64,000 nt of DNA from positions 45,174,638 to 45,238,637 of the forward strand of contig CM026400.1 of assembly GCA_014843695.1 (NCBI GenBank), in the 5' to 3' direction. The position numbers were made by a program, and so were the translations under genes. Shown piece by piece: positions 38,701 to 53,700 of the stretch. The notes below the pieces were generated by a model. It was not told the origin of the DNA. It saw only the letters and a program-made list of their open reading frames with translations, and did no database searches. This stretch comes from Archivesica marissinica. Lineage: Eukaryota; Mollusca; Bivalvia; Venerida; Vesicomyidae. The stretch's first letter is position 1, and each line of letters starts with the position of its first letter.

Positions 38701-41700
38701 ATTTTTAAATTATCATTGGTAGAAAATCGGTCGGTCAAAAGTTTAGAACGTATTCTTGCTCTGCCTGGTTAAGTGAGCACCTTCTGGTAAGCTGTTGTGT
38801 GTTATTGTTAAGTTTAAACTTTATTTGAATGATACCTTGAAAACCTGGGAGGCACCGGCAACTGAACGTGTCTGTAAGATCTACACATGTTGCATTGTTC
38901 TTGCAAGGTTCCGATTCACAATACGATATTTCCATCTCACAATGAGACCCTGAAATATCCATTAAAAATTGCCACCGTTACATTATCTGAAACCCGGGCT
39001 CACACCAACATGTGTAATTGCCTAGGCTACATACTCTGAAACCCGGGCTCACACCAACATGTGTAATTGCCTAGGTTACATACTGTGAAACCCGGGCTCA
39101 CACCAACATGTGTAATTGCCTAAGTTACATACTGTGAAACCCGGGCTCACACCAACATGTGTAATTGCCTAGGCTACATACACTGAAACCCGGGCTCACA
39201 CCAACATGTGTAATTGCCTAGGCTACATATTTTAATACCTGGGTTCACACCAACAAGTGTAAATGCCTAGGCTACATATTTTAATACCTGGGTTCACACC
39301 AACATGTGTAAATGCCTAGGCTACACATTTTAATACCTGGGTTCACACCAACAAGTGTAAATGCCTAGGCTATACATTTTAATACCTGGGCTCACACCAA
39401 CAAGTGTAATTGCCTAGGCTACACATTTTAATACCTGGGTTCACACCAACATGTGATACCTGGGTTCACATCAACAAGTGTAATTTCCTAGGCTATACCT
39501 TTTTAAACCCGGGCTCAAACCAACAAGTATAATTACATAGGCATTACATATTTACATACCTTGGAATCCGGGTTCACATTGACATGTGTAGTTTCCTACG
39601 CATTACATATTTACATACCTTGGAATCCGGGTTCACATTGACATGTGTAGTTTTCCAGGCATTACATATTTACATACCTTGGAATCCGGGTTCACATTGA
39701 CATGTGTAGTTTCCTATGCATTACATATTTACATACCTTGGAATCCGGGTTCACATTGACATGTGTAGTTTCCAGCTATACTGATGCACTGGGAACCATT
39801 AGCACAGGGATCCGGATCACAGCCGTTCAATCTGGTCTCGCACAACTCCCCTGTGGTATCTGTGGTATATAATAATAACTGATGCAGCTAAATCTCTCCC
39901 TATTGTTTACATGGACATTGTGGACGAATGCATTGTGGATGAATGCATTGTGGATGTATGCAGTGTGGAGTAACACATTGTGGATGAATGCATTGTGGAG
40001 GTATGCATTGTGGATGAATGCATTGTGGATGTATGCATTGTGGAGGTATGCATTGTGGAGGTATGCATTGTGGAGGTATGCATTGTGGAGGTATACATTG
40101 TGGAGGTATGCATTGTGGAGGTATACATTGTGGAGGTATGCATTGTGGATGTATGCATTGTGGATGAATGCATTGTGGAGGTATGCATTGTGGAGAACAC
40201 ATTGTGGATGTATGCACTGTGGATGTATGCATTGTGGATGTATGCATTGTGGATGTATGTATTGTGGATGTATGCATTGTGGAGGTATGCATTGTGGATG
40301 TATGCATTGTGGATGTATGCATTGTGGATGTATGCATTGTGGAGGTATGCATTGTGGAGGAAAGCATTGTGGATGTATGCATTGTGGAGGTATGCATTGT
40401 GGAGGTATACATTGTGGAGGTATGCATTGTGGAGGTATGCACTGTTGAGGTATACATTGTGGCTGTATGTATAGTGGAGGTAAACATTGTGAAGGTATAC
40501 ATTGTGGAGGTATACATTATGGAGGTATACATTGTGGAGGTATACATTGTGGAACCAGACATTGTGGAGGTATGCATTGTGGAGGTATACATTGTGGAGG
40601 TATACATTGTGGAGGTATACATTGTGGAGGTATGCATTGTGGAGGTATGCATTGTGGAGATATACATTGTGGAGGTATACATTGTGGAGATATGCACTGT
40701 TGAGGTATGCATTGTGGAGGTATGCATTGTGGAGGTATACATTGTGGAGGTATACATTGTGGAGGTATACATTGTAGAGGTATGCATTGTGGAGGTATGC
40801 ATTGTGGAGGTATACATTGTGGAGGTATGCATTGTGGAGGTATGCATTGTGGAGGTATACATTGTGGAGGTATGCATTGTGGAGGTATGCATTGTGGAGG
40901 AAAGCATTGTGAAGGTATACATTGTGGAGGTATACATTGTGGAGGTATGCATTGTGGAGGTATGCATTGTGGAGGAAAGCATTGTGAAGGTATGTGTGGC
41001 TGTATACATTGTGGAGGTATGCATTGTGGAGGTATACATTGTGGAGGTATACATTGTGGAGGTATGCATTGTGGAGGAAAGTATTGTGGAGGAAAGCATT
41101 GTGAAGGTATGCTGTGTGGCTGTATGCATTGTGGAGGTATACAGTGTGGAGATATGCACTGTTGATGTATGCATTATGGAACCAGACAGTGTGGAGGTAC
41201 ATGTATACATTAGGGAGGTAAACCATTGTACATTGTTCACAGATGCATTGTGGAGGTATACATTGTGGAGGTAAACCATTGTACATTGTTCACAGACATT
41301 GTGGAGGTATAATTTGTGGAGGTAAACATTTGTACACTGTTCACAGACATTGTGGAGGTATACATTGTTGAGGTAAACATTTGTACATTGTTCACAGACA
41401 TTGTGGACGTATACATTGTGGAGGTACACATTGTGGCGGTATACATTGTTCACATACCTTGTTCACACAAACATTGCGCAGGTCCACCTTCCATCTCTAT
41501 GCACATTCCATTATTCCTGCACGGAGACACGCTACACTCGATCGCATCCACGTCACAATGTTCACCAGTCCAGAATGCACCACACAAGCAGACGTACGAT
41601 CCTAGCACGTTGATACATTGGCCACCATTATGACACGGAGTCAGACGGCACTCATCGACATCCATCTCGCACATCGTGCCAGACCAACCAATCACACATT

Positions 41701-44700
41701 GGCACTCGAATACTGTCAATCAATAATGGTAAAGTCCAACAGCTTTTCTCAGATCTCAAACTCAAGCTCAAGTGATCTGATTGGTTGATTCTGAATGTTA
41801 TTGTCAGCTGAACCAATCAGACGATTGAGACTGAGTTTTGAGATTGGAGAACAGTTTTATAACCTCCAGGCCAGTGGAGATTATAAAACTTTTCTCCAAT
41901 CTCAAAACTCAGTCTCAATCGTCTGATTGGTTCAGCTGACAGTCACACTCAGAATCACTGCAGGGCATGTATATACAGTCAAACTTGTATTAAGAGGCCA
42001 CCAATGGGAAGGGATAAAAGTGGTCTCTAAGCAAGAATGGTCTCTTAATACAGGCTAATTTGTTCTTTAAAGCGACATTACATCGCAAAAAGCAAATAAA
42101 ATGCATGTTTTCATGTATAAATGGATTGCTATTACAAATTCTTCTGAATACATGCGAACACTAACATTGAATCAATAAACAGTGTTTTTGTGATCTACAA
42201 ACTTTCATAATTTAACTAAGATTAGTCTACAAATAAATATGTATAGGCACAAATGTGAGATATAACGGTAAATATCTACGATAAATCCTGTTATTCAGGA
42301 TACACGCATTGTATTACACATGAATTTACATTATTTTGTTATGTCAACAAACCGTGTATACTACGCTTGTTTATTTGTTGAAATACTCGGTGTTTGAGGA
42401 AAATATTGGGGAAAAAATTATTCCATATCAATAGGAAATTACATTCTGCAGACATTTGTGTTTTCACCGATGTAGTGTCACTTTAACAACCCAAATGGTA
42501 ACTGAAATGTGGTCTCTTTTCCCATTCAACACCAAGTAACTGACTTAGACAGGTGCATGGTATTTTTACACCAATAAATTAATCAGAAAATTACATTTGG
42601 ACCAATTCAGTTATCAAAATCGGTAATTTTGTCTAAAAATAGTAATATTACTGGCAAAAAGTGCAGATCGTGATGAGACGACTCCGGCTCACCACAAGCC
42701 GGCTCATCTTGATCTACTCTCTTTGTATGCCTATTTAGAGGTCTGTGTTGTTGAAAGGGTTAGTTAATACAAGTGGTCTCTCAATAGACATGGTGTTTCG
42801 AGCAAGTTTGACTGTACAACGAATGTCATCTCCTGTATTTATGCGTTTATTTATTGTCCTCCCTGGTTACAGAAATAAATAAGTGAATTATTTTATGAAG
42901 GATAGTACAAGATACAGAACACGCCCAAATTTCAGAAGCATCTGTGGTTCTTTTATGTGCTTGGTGTAGCATACAGATACATGAGACCTCGGTCTTTAGT
43001 CCCATCTGAAAGACTGCTAACCCTAAACCTGCCAAACAAATTGGACAGAACGTGCAAACAACATAGATCAGCCATGGCGTAGCATTGCGTCTGATTAGGA
43101 TCTATGTTGTTTGCTATTAAGCCAAGTTGTTCTTACACTTTGGCTAATATAATATTTTGTTCTCAAATTTTATTCATTTTAACTGCCCTGTCTGGAGCCT
43201 CATTGCACTACATGAAACAACCGCACGACCACTTCTGTTAGTCTGAACGTCCGTAATAAGAAATAGTTCCTGTATAATTTTCAAGTTAGTTCTGTTTGCT
43301 GTCAAAATTAAAAATTACAGATAAAACAAATTCATTAGAATATATTTCTTAATAATTAACTGTTCATGATTGTCAAAAAATAGCCCAAATTTACACCTAA
43401 CCGCGGAGGAATACGAAACGCAACCAGTGGCAGAGAAAATGGCATCTTTCACCGTTTCAAAGCAGTGTAAGATGGAGTTTTCTTTCACTGAGAAAAATCT
43501 ATCATTCATTGGAAAGCTTAAAAGGGACACAATTCCTACCTGAACCATTTGCAATGCATGATCCTCCATTTTTACAGCCAATGAGCATACAAGCTCCGAT
43601 TCTACTTTCACACTGTGCCCCAGTGAAATTACCACTGCATTCACATGTATAACCAGCCGTATTTATATTCTCAATGCAGCTGCCATTGTGTGAACACGGG
43701 AACGACTGACAGCTGGTCATCTTGCCTTCGCACATCTCACCCACAAAACCCTGGCTGCACAGACACGTGAAACCCATGGCAACCGAGTAGTTAGTTACAC
43801 AGGTGGCCTCATGAAAACAGGGGTCGGAGAAGCAGGGTTCTGTCTGTATCTCACAATTCACACCAGCAAAACCCTGAAATATATACCGTTATTGCATACC
43901 CATGTGTATACAAGCATCCTCCATGTGTCATGTGTATACAAGCATCCCCATGTGTCATGTGTATACAAGCATCCCCATGTGTCATGTGTATACAAGCATC
44001 CCCATGTGTCATGTGTATACAAGCATCCTCCATGTGTATACAAGCATCCCCATGTGTATACAAGCATCCCCATGTGTCATGTGTATACAAGCATCCCCAT
44101 GTGTATACAAGCATCCCCATGTGTCATGTGTATACAAGCATCCCCATGTGTCATGTGTATACAAGCATCCCCATGTGTCATGTGTATACAAGCATCCCCA
44201 CACAAGCATCCCCATGTGTCATGTGTATACAAGCATCCCCATGTGTCATGTGTATACAAGCATCCCCATGTGTATACAAGCATCCCCATGTGTCATGTGT
44301 ATACAAGCATCCCCATGTGTATACAAGCATCCCCATGTGTCATGTGTATACAAGCATCCCCATGTGTATACAAGCATCCCCATGTGTATACAAGCATACC
44401 CATGTGTATACAAGCATACCCATGTGTATACAAGCATCCCCATGTGTATACAAGCATCCCCATGTGTATACAAGCATACCCATGTGTATACAAGCATCCC
44501 CATGTGTCATGTGTATACAACCATCCCCATGTGTATACAAGCATCCCCATGTGTATACAACCATCCACATGTGTCATGTGTATACAAGCATCCACATGTG
44601 TATACAAGTATCTCCTTGTGTATACAACCATCCCCATGTGTATACAAGCATCCCCATGTGTATACAACCATCCACATGTGTATACAACCACCCCCATGTG

Positions 44701-47700
44701 TATACAACCATCCCCATGTGTATACAAGCATCCACATGTGTATACAAGTATCTCCTTGTGTATACAAGCATCCCCATGTGTATACAACCATCCACATGTG
44801 TCATGTGTATACAAGCATCCCCATGTGTATACAACCACCCCCATGTGTATACAAGTATCTCCATGTGTATACAACCACCCCCATGTGTATACAACCACCC
44901 CCATGTGTATACAAGTATCTCCATGTGTATACAACCACCCCCATGTGTATACAACCACCCCCATGTGTATACAAGTATCTCCATGTGTATACAACCATCC
45001 CCATGTGTATACAACCACCCCCATGTGTATACAACCACCCCCATGTGTATACAACCATCCCCATGTGTATACAAGCATCCACATGTGTATACAAGTATCT
45101 CCTTGTGTATACAACCATCCCCATGTGTATACAAGCATCCCCATGTGTATACAACCATCCACATGTGTATACAAGTATCTCCATGTGAATACAACCGTCC
45201 CCATGTGTATACAAGCACCCCCATGTGTATACAAGTATCTCCATGTGCATACAACCATCCCCATGTGTATACAAGCATACCCATGTGTATACAACCATCC
45301 CCATGTGTATACAACCATCCCCATGTGTCATGTGTATACAAGCATCCCCATGTGTATACAAGCACCCCCATGTGTATACAACCATCCCCATGTGTATACA
45401 ACCATCCCCATGTGTATACAACCATCCCCATGTGTATACAAGCACCCCCATGTGTATACAACCATCCCCATGTGTATACAACCACCCCCATGTGTATACA
45501 ACCATCCCCATGTGTATACAAGCATCCTCCATGTGTACACAAGCACCCCCATGTGTATACAACCATACCCATGTGTATACAACCGTCCCCATGTGTATAC
45601 AAGCACCCCCATGTGTATACAAGCATCCTCCATGTGTATACAAGCACCCCCATGTGTATACAACCATACCCATGTGTATACAACCGTCCCCATGTGTATA
45701 CAACCATCCCCATGTGTATACAAGCATCCTCCATGTGTATACAAGCACCCCCATGTGTATACAACCATACCCATGTGTATACAACCGTCCCCATGTGTAT
45801 ACAAGCACCCCCATGTGTATACAACCATCCCCATGTGTATACAAGCACCCCCATGTGTATACAACCATACCCATGTGTATACAACCATCCCCATGTGTAT
45901 ACAACCATCCCCATGTGTCATGTGTATACAAGCATCCCCATGTGTATACAACCATACCCATGTGTATACAACCATCCCCATGTGTATACAACCATACCCA
46001 TGTGTATACAACCATCCCCATGTGTATACAACCATCCCCATGTGTCATGTGTATACAAGCATCCCCATGTGTATACAAGCACCCCCATGTGTATACAACC
46101 ATACCCATGTGTATACAACCGTCCCCATGTGTATACAAGCATCCCCATGTGTATACAACCGTCCCCATGTGTATACAACCATACCCATGTGTATACAACC
46201 GTCCCCATGTGTATACAACCATCCCCATGTGTATACAAGCATCCCCATGTGTATACAAGCACCCCCATGTGTATACAACCATACCCATGTGTATACAACC
46301 GTCCCCATGTGTATACAAGCACCCCCATGTGTATACAACCACCCCCATGTGTATACAACCATACCCATGTGTATACAACCATACCCATGTGTATACAACC
46401 GTCCCCATGTGTATACAACCGTCCCCATGTGTATACAAGCACCCCCATGTGTATACAACCACCCCCATGTGTATACAAGCATCCTCCATGTGTATACAAC
46501 CATCCCCATGTGTATACAAGCACCCCCATGTGTATACAAGCATCCCCATGTGTATACAACCATCCCCATGTGTCATGTGTATACAAGCATCCCCATGTGT
46601 ATACAAGCATCCTCCATGTGTATACAAGCATCCCCATGTGTATACAAGTATATCCATGTGCATACAACCATACCCATGTGTATACAAGTATCTCCATGTG
46701 TATAAAAGCATTCCCATGTGTATACAAGTATCCCCATGTGTATACAAGCAGGGCTTCCGCTGTCTATCGCCACTGGCACCATTGGCAAAATTGGCTCCAA
46801 ATATTCGAAAGTGGCGAATATGTATGGCGCCATGAATTAAGTGACCCGAAAATTCGTTCTCGAGTCGCGCGTACCACGAGTCGCAGGGCACAGAAAAGTC
46901 GATAACCAGCCCAATCAATACACGGGCAAGATTGTTTATTGCTCGTTAGTGGGATATGAATGACACGATGTGAGAAGATAATTGGGTAAGTATGCTCGAT
47001 CAATTAGTTAAGAAAACACCAGGCATCATGTATATTTGAAGTGTGCCATGGATACAACAAATTAACAACAATTACGGTACAATTTTGATGATAAAGACAC
47101 CGACCTGAATGTTTACAGCACTCGACAAATTCGGCCGTTTTGATTTTGATCAGCTGTTAATTACGCTAGTTTGCTGTTTTGCAAATGTTTTTGTGATGAT
47201 CTCTTAATTACCGTGATCCCAACAAATGTGAAGAAATTGATTGTTTATCAATAATTTCTGCTTGCCCAGCAGGAAACTCAACGTGCTCGGTGAAAAATCA
47301 CAACGTTTCTTGAAATTGACATTTTGTGTCTGTGATTCGAAAGCCACACCAGGTTATTAACTTGTCCATGAACATGTTTTATTATTATATTACGGACTTG
47401 TGTCATTGGGTTTTATAGCACAATGAATTATATTTAAGCGTGCTCGACTATAAAGATAATCTATGTTCTCGTAAGAGACAGAGTGCACTGAATCGGTAGT
47501 AAAGTCAATTTTCTGGAAAATTCGGAAATTCCACATCTATTTTTAGACACGCACCTGTTAAATGAAACTCTAGTGGTTATTTGCCTTATAGACGGGCTTG
47601 CTCTCCGCAATAATGATCAATGTAGTACTATGCTGTAATTAGTGTACCATGATGATGATGATTGAGCTTATTTACCCTCGCCACCGGCGAACCATATGTG

Positions 47701-50700
47701 TACCAGTCAATTGACTATTACTTTTGAAGTTACAATTTAATGCCTTGGGGAAAACATCTGTCACGGATTAATTTATGGCTTCGGATTATCGGACAATATA
47801 GCGGCAATCAACAAGGATCAGTCAAGCAGGTCGCATATCTTATCTTACTTGTGGCCCCTGTTTCCACTGTTGAGTGTGAAAGGGGGTTCAGCAGGCAAAA
47901 TCTCATCAAAACTTGCCTGAGAAACTCAGATTTAACAACCTGATGAGAATTTCTATTGATGGCCCTGGTCTTGAGGACTTTGACTTTGGGGGAGCATTTT
48001 TTAAGTGGAAGTCCATGAAATCCAGAAGAATCCTCTTTTAACACCTTTATGAGAGATTTTTATTTGTATGAATGTAAAGAATAAAGAATGTATGAGAACA
48101 CAATAAAGAATGTTGTAAAACAAAGAAATTGAGCCTTTCGTTTGTTGTTGTAGTTTATTTTATATTGGCTCCAATTTTAGCTTATATGGCTACAAAGTGG
48201 CTCCAAGTTTTTGAAAGTGGCGACAGAGGTGGCTCCACCTTAAAAAAAGCCAGTGGAGGCCCTGACAAGCATCCTCCATGTGTATACAAGCATCCTCCAT
48301 GTGTATACAAGTATCCCTATGTGTATACAATTATCTCCATGTGTATACAACCATCCCCATGTGTATCACCACTGTATTCCACTGCTTCTACCTGGTGGAG
48401 CGAGTATTGGTTTGATTTAAACTTTATTTATTTTACAACGATTGCGAAGCAAGTTTTAGCATCTTATATTAATCACTCTCGTTGGCGCGGATGAAAGTGT
48501 AAATGTGGTCATTCGTGTGGGTGGAAACCGGAGTACCCGGGGAAAACCCACCTGTCCGATCTGGCGACCACTATACCATCTCACATACTTCCCGTTCCGA
48601 GGATCGAACCTGCGTTGCATTGGTGAGAAGCGAATGCGCTAACCACTGCGCTAATCGGACAGCCTTGGTATTGGTTTAACAGCGCATCAGCACAGTTCAG
48701 GCTATATCGCGCCGGGTTAAGTATATTGTAAACAAGATTGATAAATATATATTTGGAAAATATATGTAGCAAAAATGTAATGACGATAGGTCATTTACTT
48801 GTCAGGTTATTCTAAAATCTGATTCGATTAATTTAGTACTCGTAGAAACATGACAAACGCAGAATAGCGGGTCCTTGGAGCTACTTACCTGTGGACAATC
48901 ACAGACATATCTGTCGTCTTCGTGCATGCATGTTGCCGAGTTTTTACAAGGGTCGCTTGCACATGCATCAGTAACGATATCACAAGATTCTCCAGATCTA
49001 CCAGCCATACAATCACATCTGTAAAATATATCTACAATCAAACCTGTGTTAGTGGTCACCTCTATTAAGCAGCCAACCTGTATTAAGCGCCAGTTTCAAG
49101 ATTCCCAATATGTTAGTTTACTATACATATGACCTCTATTAAGCAGCCACCTGTACTAAGCAGCCACTTTCAGTGATTCCCTTGGCTGGCTGCTTAAGAC
49201 AGGTTTGACTGTATATTATTTAGGGGGGTAGCTATTTTTGCCCCCCCCTGGTTATCTCTTTGCACGGTAACAGTGAACATGAATCATGAAGTTCATTAGA
49301 ATTGTGCCGTAACAACACATTTCTAATGGAATTCCGTGACATATTTCCAGAATTTTCAGTTACAAATCTGCTTCAATTATTTGAACTATTTATAGCCTTT
49401 ATTTTACCCAGCATGCAGAGTTAATCAGGGTGATGCCTCGAGAAGTATACAGTCTAAATCCGTTATCTCAAAGTCGGTTATGTCAAATTCATCGGTTATA
49501 TGAAGACTGGTCAAAGTCCCATTTCAAATACTACCATTTTACATATAACTGGCTCCATTTATTTCAAATTTCGTTAAGTCATATTTTCCGTTTTGTCAAA
49601 TTCATTTTTTGATCCCTTCAATCTAAATTGGCAGTATTTCATACTAGTTATGTCAAAATGCCAGTTTTCCGCCGAAGGGCGACTTTCATTCGACAAATTT
49701 ACATGACCAAAGACGTACCGTCGTCAATCGATAAAGATAGTGTTTACAGTGTTAGAATTAGAACGCTTTTCAATTTCATATTCCATACAGGTACATACTA
49801 ATCGGCATTTAACCAATAATTGGATCGACAGCTCATCGTCATTCGGTTTTACCGAAGTATTTTTTATTGTTTGGTCCGACGGAATTCGACATAACGGATG
49901 TGGACTGTATTTATTTTGCAGGAAAGTGCAAGTACAGAAGAGGCCCGGAGTTCAGGCCCATCCACAATCAGGTCCTTAAGCAAGGCTCTAAATTCCACAT
50001 TGTCTCTCTCTTTCTGAAATAAATAAGGGACCTAGGTACCAGTCATAATAACGTAAAAATAGAAACGCAGACACTTCTTACCTATAACCATCAACAAGAT
50101 CTGTACACAGGTGATTCAGTCCGCACTCAATTAATAGACAGTCATCGATGTTGATGTCACAGTTAAAGCCAGCGAATCCGGTGACACAGGTACAGGCATA
50201 CTGCCCGAGGGGTGTTCCATCTACACACATGGCACCATTAGCACAAGGCCCAGAGGAGCAGCCATCATTGACCCCCACCTCACAGTGGCTACCTGCTGTA
50301 CCTGAAACCAAATACATGTTTTAAAGCCCCTTGAAACCAAATACATGTTTTAAAGCCCCAAAAACAAAATAGATGTTTTAAAGCCCCTTGAAACCAAATA
50401 CATGTTTTAAAGCCCCTTGAAACCAAATACATGTTTTAAAGCCCCATAAAACAAAATAGATGTTTTAAAGCCACTTAAAACCAAATAGATGTTTTAAAGC
50501 CCCTAGAAACCAAATAAATGTTTTAAAGCTCCAATAAAAACAAAATAGATGTTTTAAAGCCACTTAAAACCAAATAGATGGTTTAAAGCCCCTTAAAACC
50601 AAATAGATGTTTTAAAGCCCCTAGAAACCAAATAAATGTTTTAAAGCTCCAATAAAAACAAAATAGATGTTTTAAAGCCACTTAAAACCAAATAGATGTT

Positions 50701-53700
50701 TTAAAGCCCCTTGAAACCAAATAAATGTTTTAAAGCCCCTAGAAACCAAATACATGTTTTAAAGCCCCTTGAAACCAAATACATGTTTTAAAGCCCCTTG
50801 AAACCAAATACATGTTTTAAAGCCCCTTGAAACCAAATACATGTTTTAAAGCCCCATGAAACCAAATACATGTTTTAAAGCCCCAATAAAACAAAATAGA
50901 TGTTTTAAAGCCCCTAGAAACCAAATAAATGTTTTAAAGCCCCATTAAAAACCAAATAGATGTTTTAAAGCCCCAACAAACCAAATAGATGTTTTAAAGT
51001 TCCCCATAGAGCACTTAAAATCTTGTGTTGGGTTGCAATCTTTAGATATGCGAAGGAGTCGATGAATATAAATTGTGATTGCTGTCAAACCTGTGTTAAT
51101 GGTCACCTCTATTAATCAGCCATCAATGGAATCACAGAAAGTGACTACTTAGCACAGGTGGCTGCTTAATACAGGTTTACTGTTTAATGGAGGTGATCAC
51201 TAACACAGGGTTGCCTGTATTTTGGAAACCCACCTCCTAAATATATTTAAAGTACAACACATGTATGCTGACGAGAATTTATTCCTCTCAGTCATAGAGT
51301 GTAAATCCATCTACAGTGAACGATACTATCTAACAATTAATACCATAACTAATCAAAGGATCAATTAAATAAAATCAATATTACGTACATATTCGCATGA
51401 CCTAGTTTTTTTTATATCTGAAATCAGTACTACAGTACTAGTAGAAGATTAAGTACAATGTACTGTGATACATTTTTTATTTAATCATATTTTTTTTTAC
51501 ATATACATGTGAATACAAAAACATGACAAATTAAAGAAAGTCAAAAGGGTCGGGCCACAAGTTCTAGCAACATTAATAGTTACGACCTTTCTTTGTAAAT
51601 GTGATAGCATCGACCTACTTGCTACCCAGGGTGAGCAAAAATAAATGGACCTTAAAACAGGGCTCTTTCTAGAGGGTGACATAGGCGAAATAGTCGCTCT
51701 AGGACTTCGCACCTGGGGGACACTAATCTTTCCTAAATATATAAATTTAAAACCATTTTTCTTTTACAATTTTCATACAAACATTTGTCAAGTAAAATAC
51801 ACTAATACCATTTAAGGACGCAATCCCGCGCTTTCTCACTTCTCAAAAAAATCCCGATACCAAGTTTGATCAATTTCAAACAATAATCTATGGATAAACA
51901 ACCTACCTGGAGGGCACAGACTTGCATACCCATCGACAAGAATTTAGTTCTCTCAAGTCATGGAATGTAAATCCATCAATACAGTGAACGATAATATCTA
52001 ACAATTAATATCACAACTCATCAGAATATCAAGTAATGAAAATATTATGTACATGATCGCATGACCTAGTTTCTTACTTGACCCATTTTCCACACAGTAA
52101 ACTGCAAGCAAAAAATGATTTACAGGCAACAACCTACCTGGAGGGCACATACACGTATATCCGTTAACTTCATCTATACACGTGGCTATACCCGAGCAAG
52201 GAGACGAGCTACATTCATCAATTTCTGACTCACAGTGGTCGCCATAGTAACCCGGGATGCAGTAACATGTATATCCACCTGCATCAAAATTAAACACATT
52301 TGCTTTATTTTTAGCAATAGTGACCTTGACCTTGAATCTACTAACCTGCAAACATTTGGTTTAAACATATTTATTCGTTCATTATGTACAGTACATATCT
52401 ATTGTATAGCTATACAAACGAAAATGGATTTAATCGGAAGCTTAAAGCAAACATTTGTCATGTTGATCATTTTTACACGGTTGATGCAAGATTAAATAAA
52501 AATTAATGGAAAGGTTAAATCTGGGTTAACAGAACCTTCCCGAGGTCTCGTGTCGGTGTTTTACACCGTGCACGTAAAAGAACCAGAGGAGACTCTGGAA
52601 TGGGTCACTGTCTGTATCATTGCACTATCCTCCAAAAATTTAAAATGACTAATCTCTTCAGGAGACGTCGCTCATATGGGCAACCGGTAGCGACGATAAA
52701 TAAACGTAAAACACACACAAACCTTTGAATGGACTTGTTGACCATTTAAGGCCCATAACTGTGGTGCTACTCGGGCCTCACAGCTGGTTATCCAGGCATT
52801 GTACCCATACACAAAATGATTGGATGAAAAATACAGGAATTAGAAGCATACATGTATATAAAAGGGGTTAACATACATTCTGACATGAATGTAGAACAAA
52901 TCTACATGTAGCGTGTTTAAATATGCAATAAAACAGGGTTAGAGCCAGTCTATTCTATGGCTGTTGATTCCCCCTCCCTCCCTCTTAAATAAGAAAATAA
53001 TATTCCTGGCAATATATATTTGTATCAAAGGGAGATAGTTTATGCAAATTTATTTTAGCTCAATTGCGTAACAAGTTCTTACAACTTAATCACTCTCGAA
53101 ACCTCATTCCATCTCCACGATGAAGAGAGAAGAGGCAATGTGGAATTCCGGGCCATTAACACCGGAAGCGATTGCGCTACCACTGCGCTATCGTGACTTC
53201 AAAGGGAGACCATTCTTAAACTAAAGTAGACTGGTACACCATAACAAATAACATATTTGTACGCCAAACTCACAAAGAAGTAGCGTGCAAATATTTACCA
53301 CTGTGTATATCTTCACAGAGAGCCTCATTCTGGCAACGGTTGTCATAGATACAATATCTCCTCACAGCTTCGCACTGTCTCCCCAAGAAATGTTCGGTAC
53401 ATATGCACGTAAATCCATCAGTGTTATTTACACAGGTACCTCCGTTGTAGCAAGAATCAACATAGCAGGCATCCGTTGAAAATTCACAAAATTCTCCAGT
53501 ATATCTGAAACATTGAAACCAGGGCTCATTCTAGAGGGTGACTTAGGAAAAATAGACCCTGACATCGCCCCCTTGGGGCCCCAGTTCTCCCTAAAAAATA
53601 AAATAAAATTATTTGTTTTCCAAATTTCATACAAACTTTCCTCAAGTAAGATACACTGCCCATTGCATAGAACTCCTTCTATTCAAATGTTTTTTTGTGT

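Noticed and set aside
39882..41453. Open frames of 150-517 codons ([16 protein letters not shown] types)
   Set aside because: Translations of the 15-bp array in crumbs intron 8. Several frames are open at once, as expected for a stop-free repeat.
43890..46748. Junction-derived origin for the intron 6 array
   Set aside because: The unit lies about 20 bases from the exon 7 acceptor but shows no convincing match to it. The same holds for the arrays in introns 17, 18, 21 and 23, so the junction rule is not universal.
43811..46918. Open frames of 400-990 codons on both strands ([21 protein letters not shown] types)
   Set aside because: Pure translations of a 20-bp minisatellite without stops, open on both strands, inside a crumbs intron.
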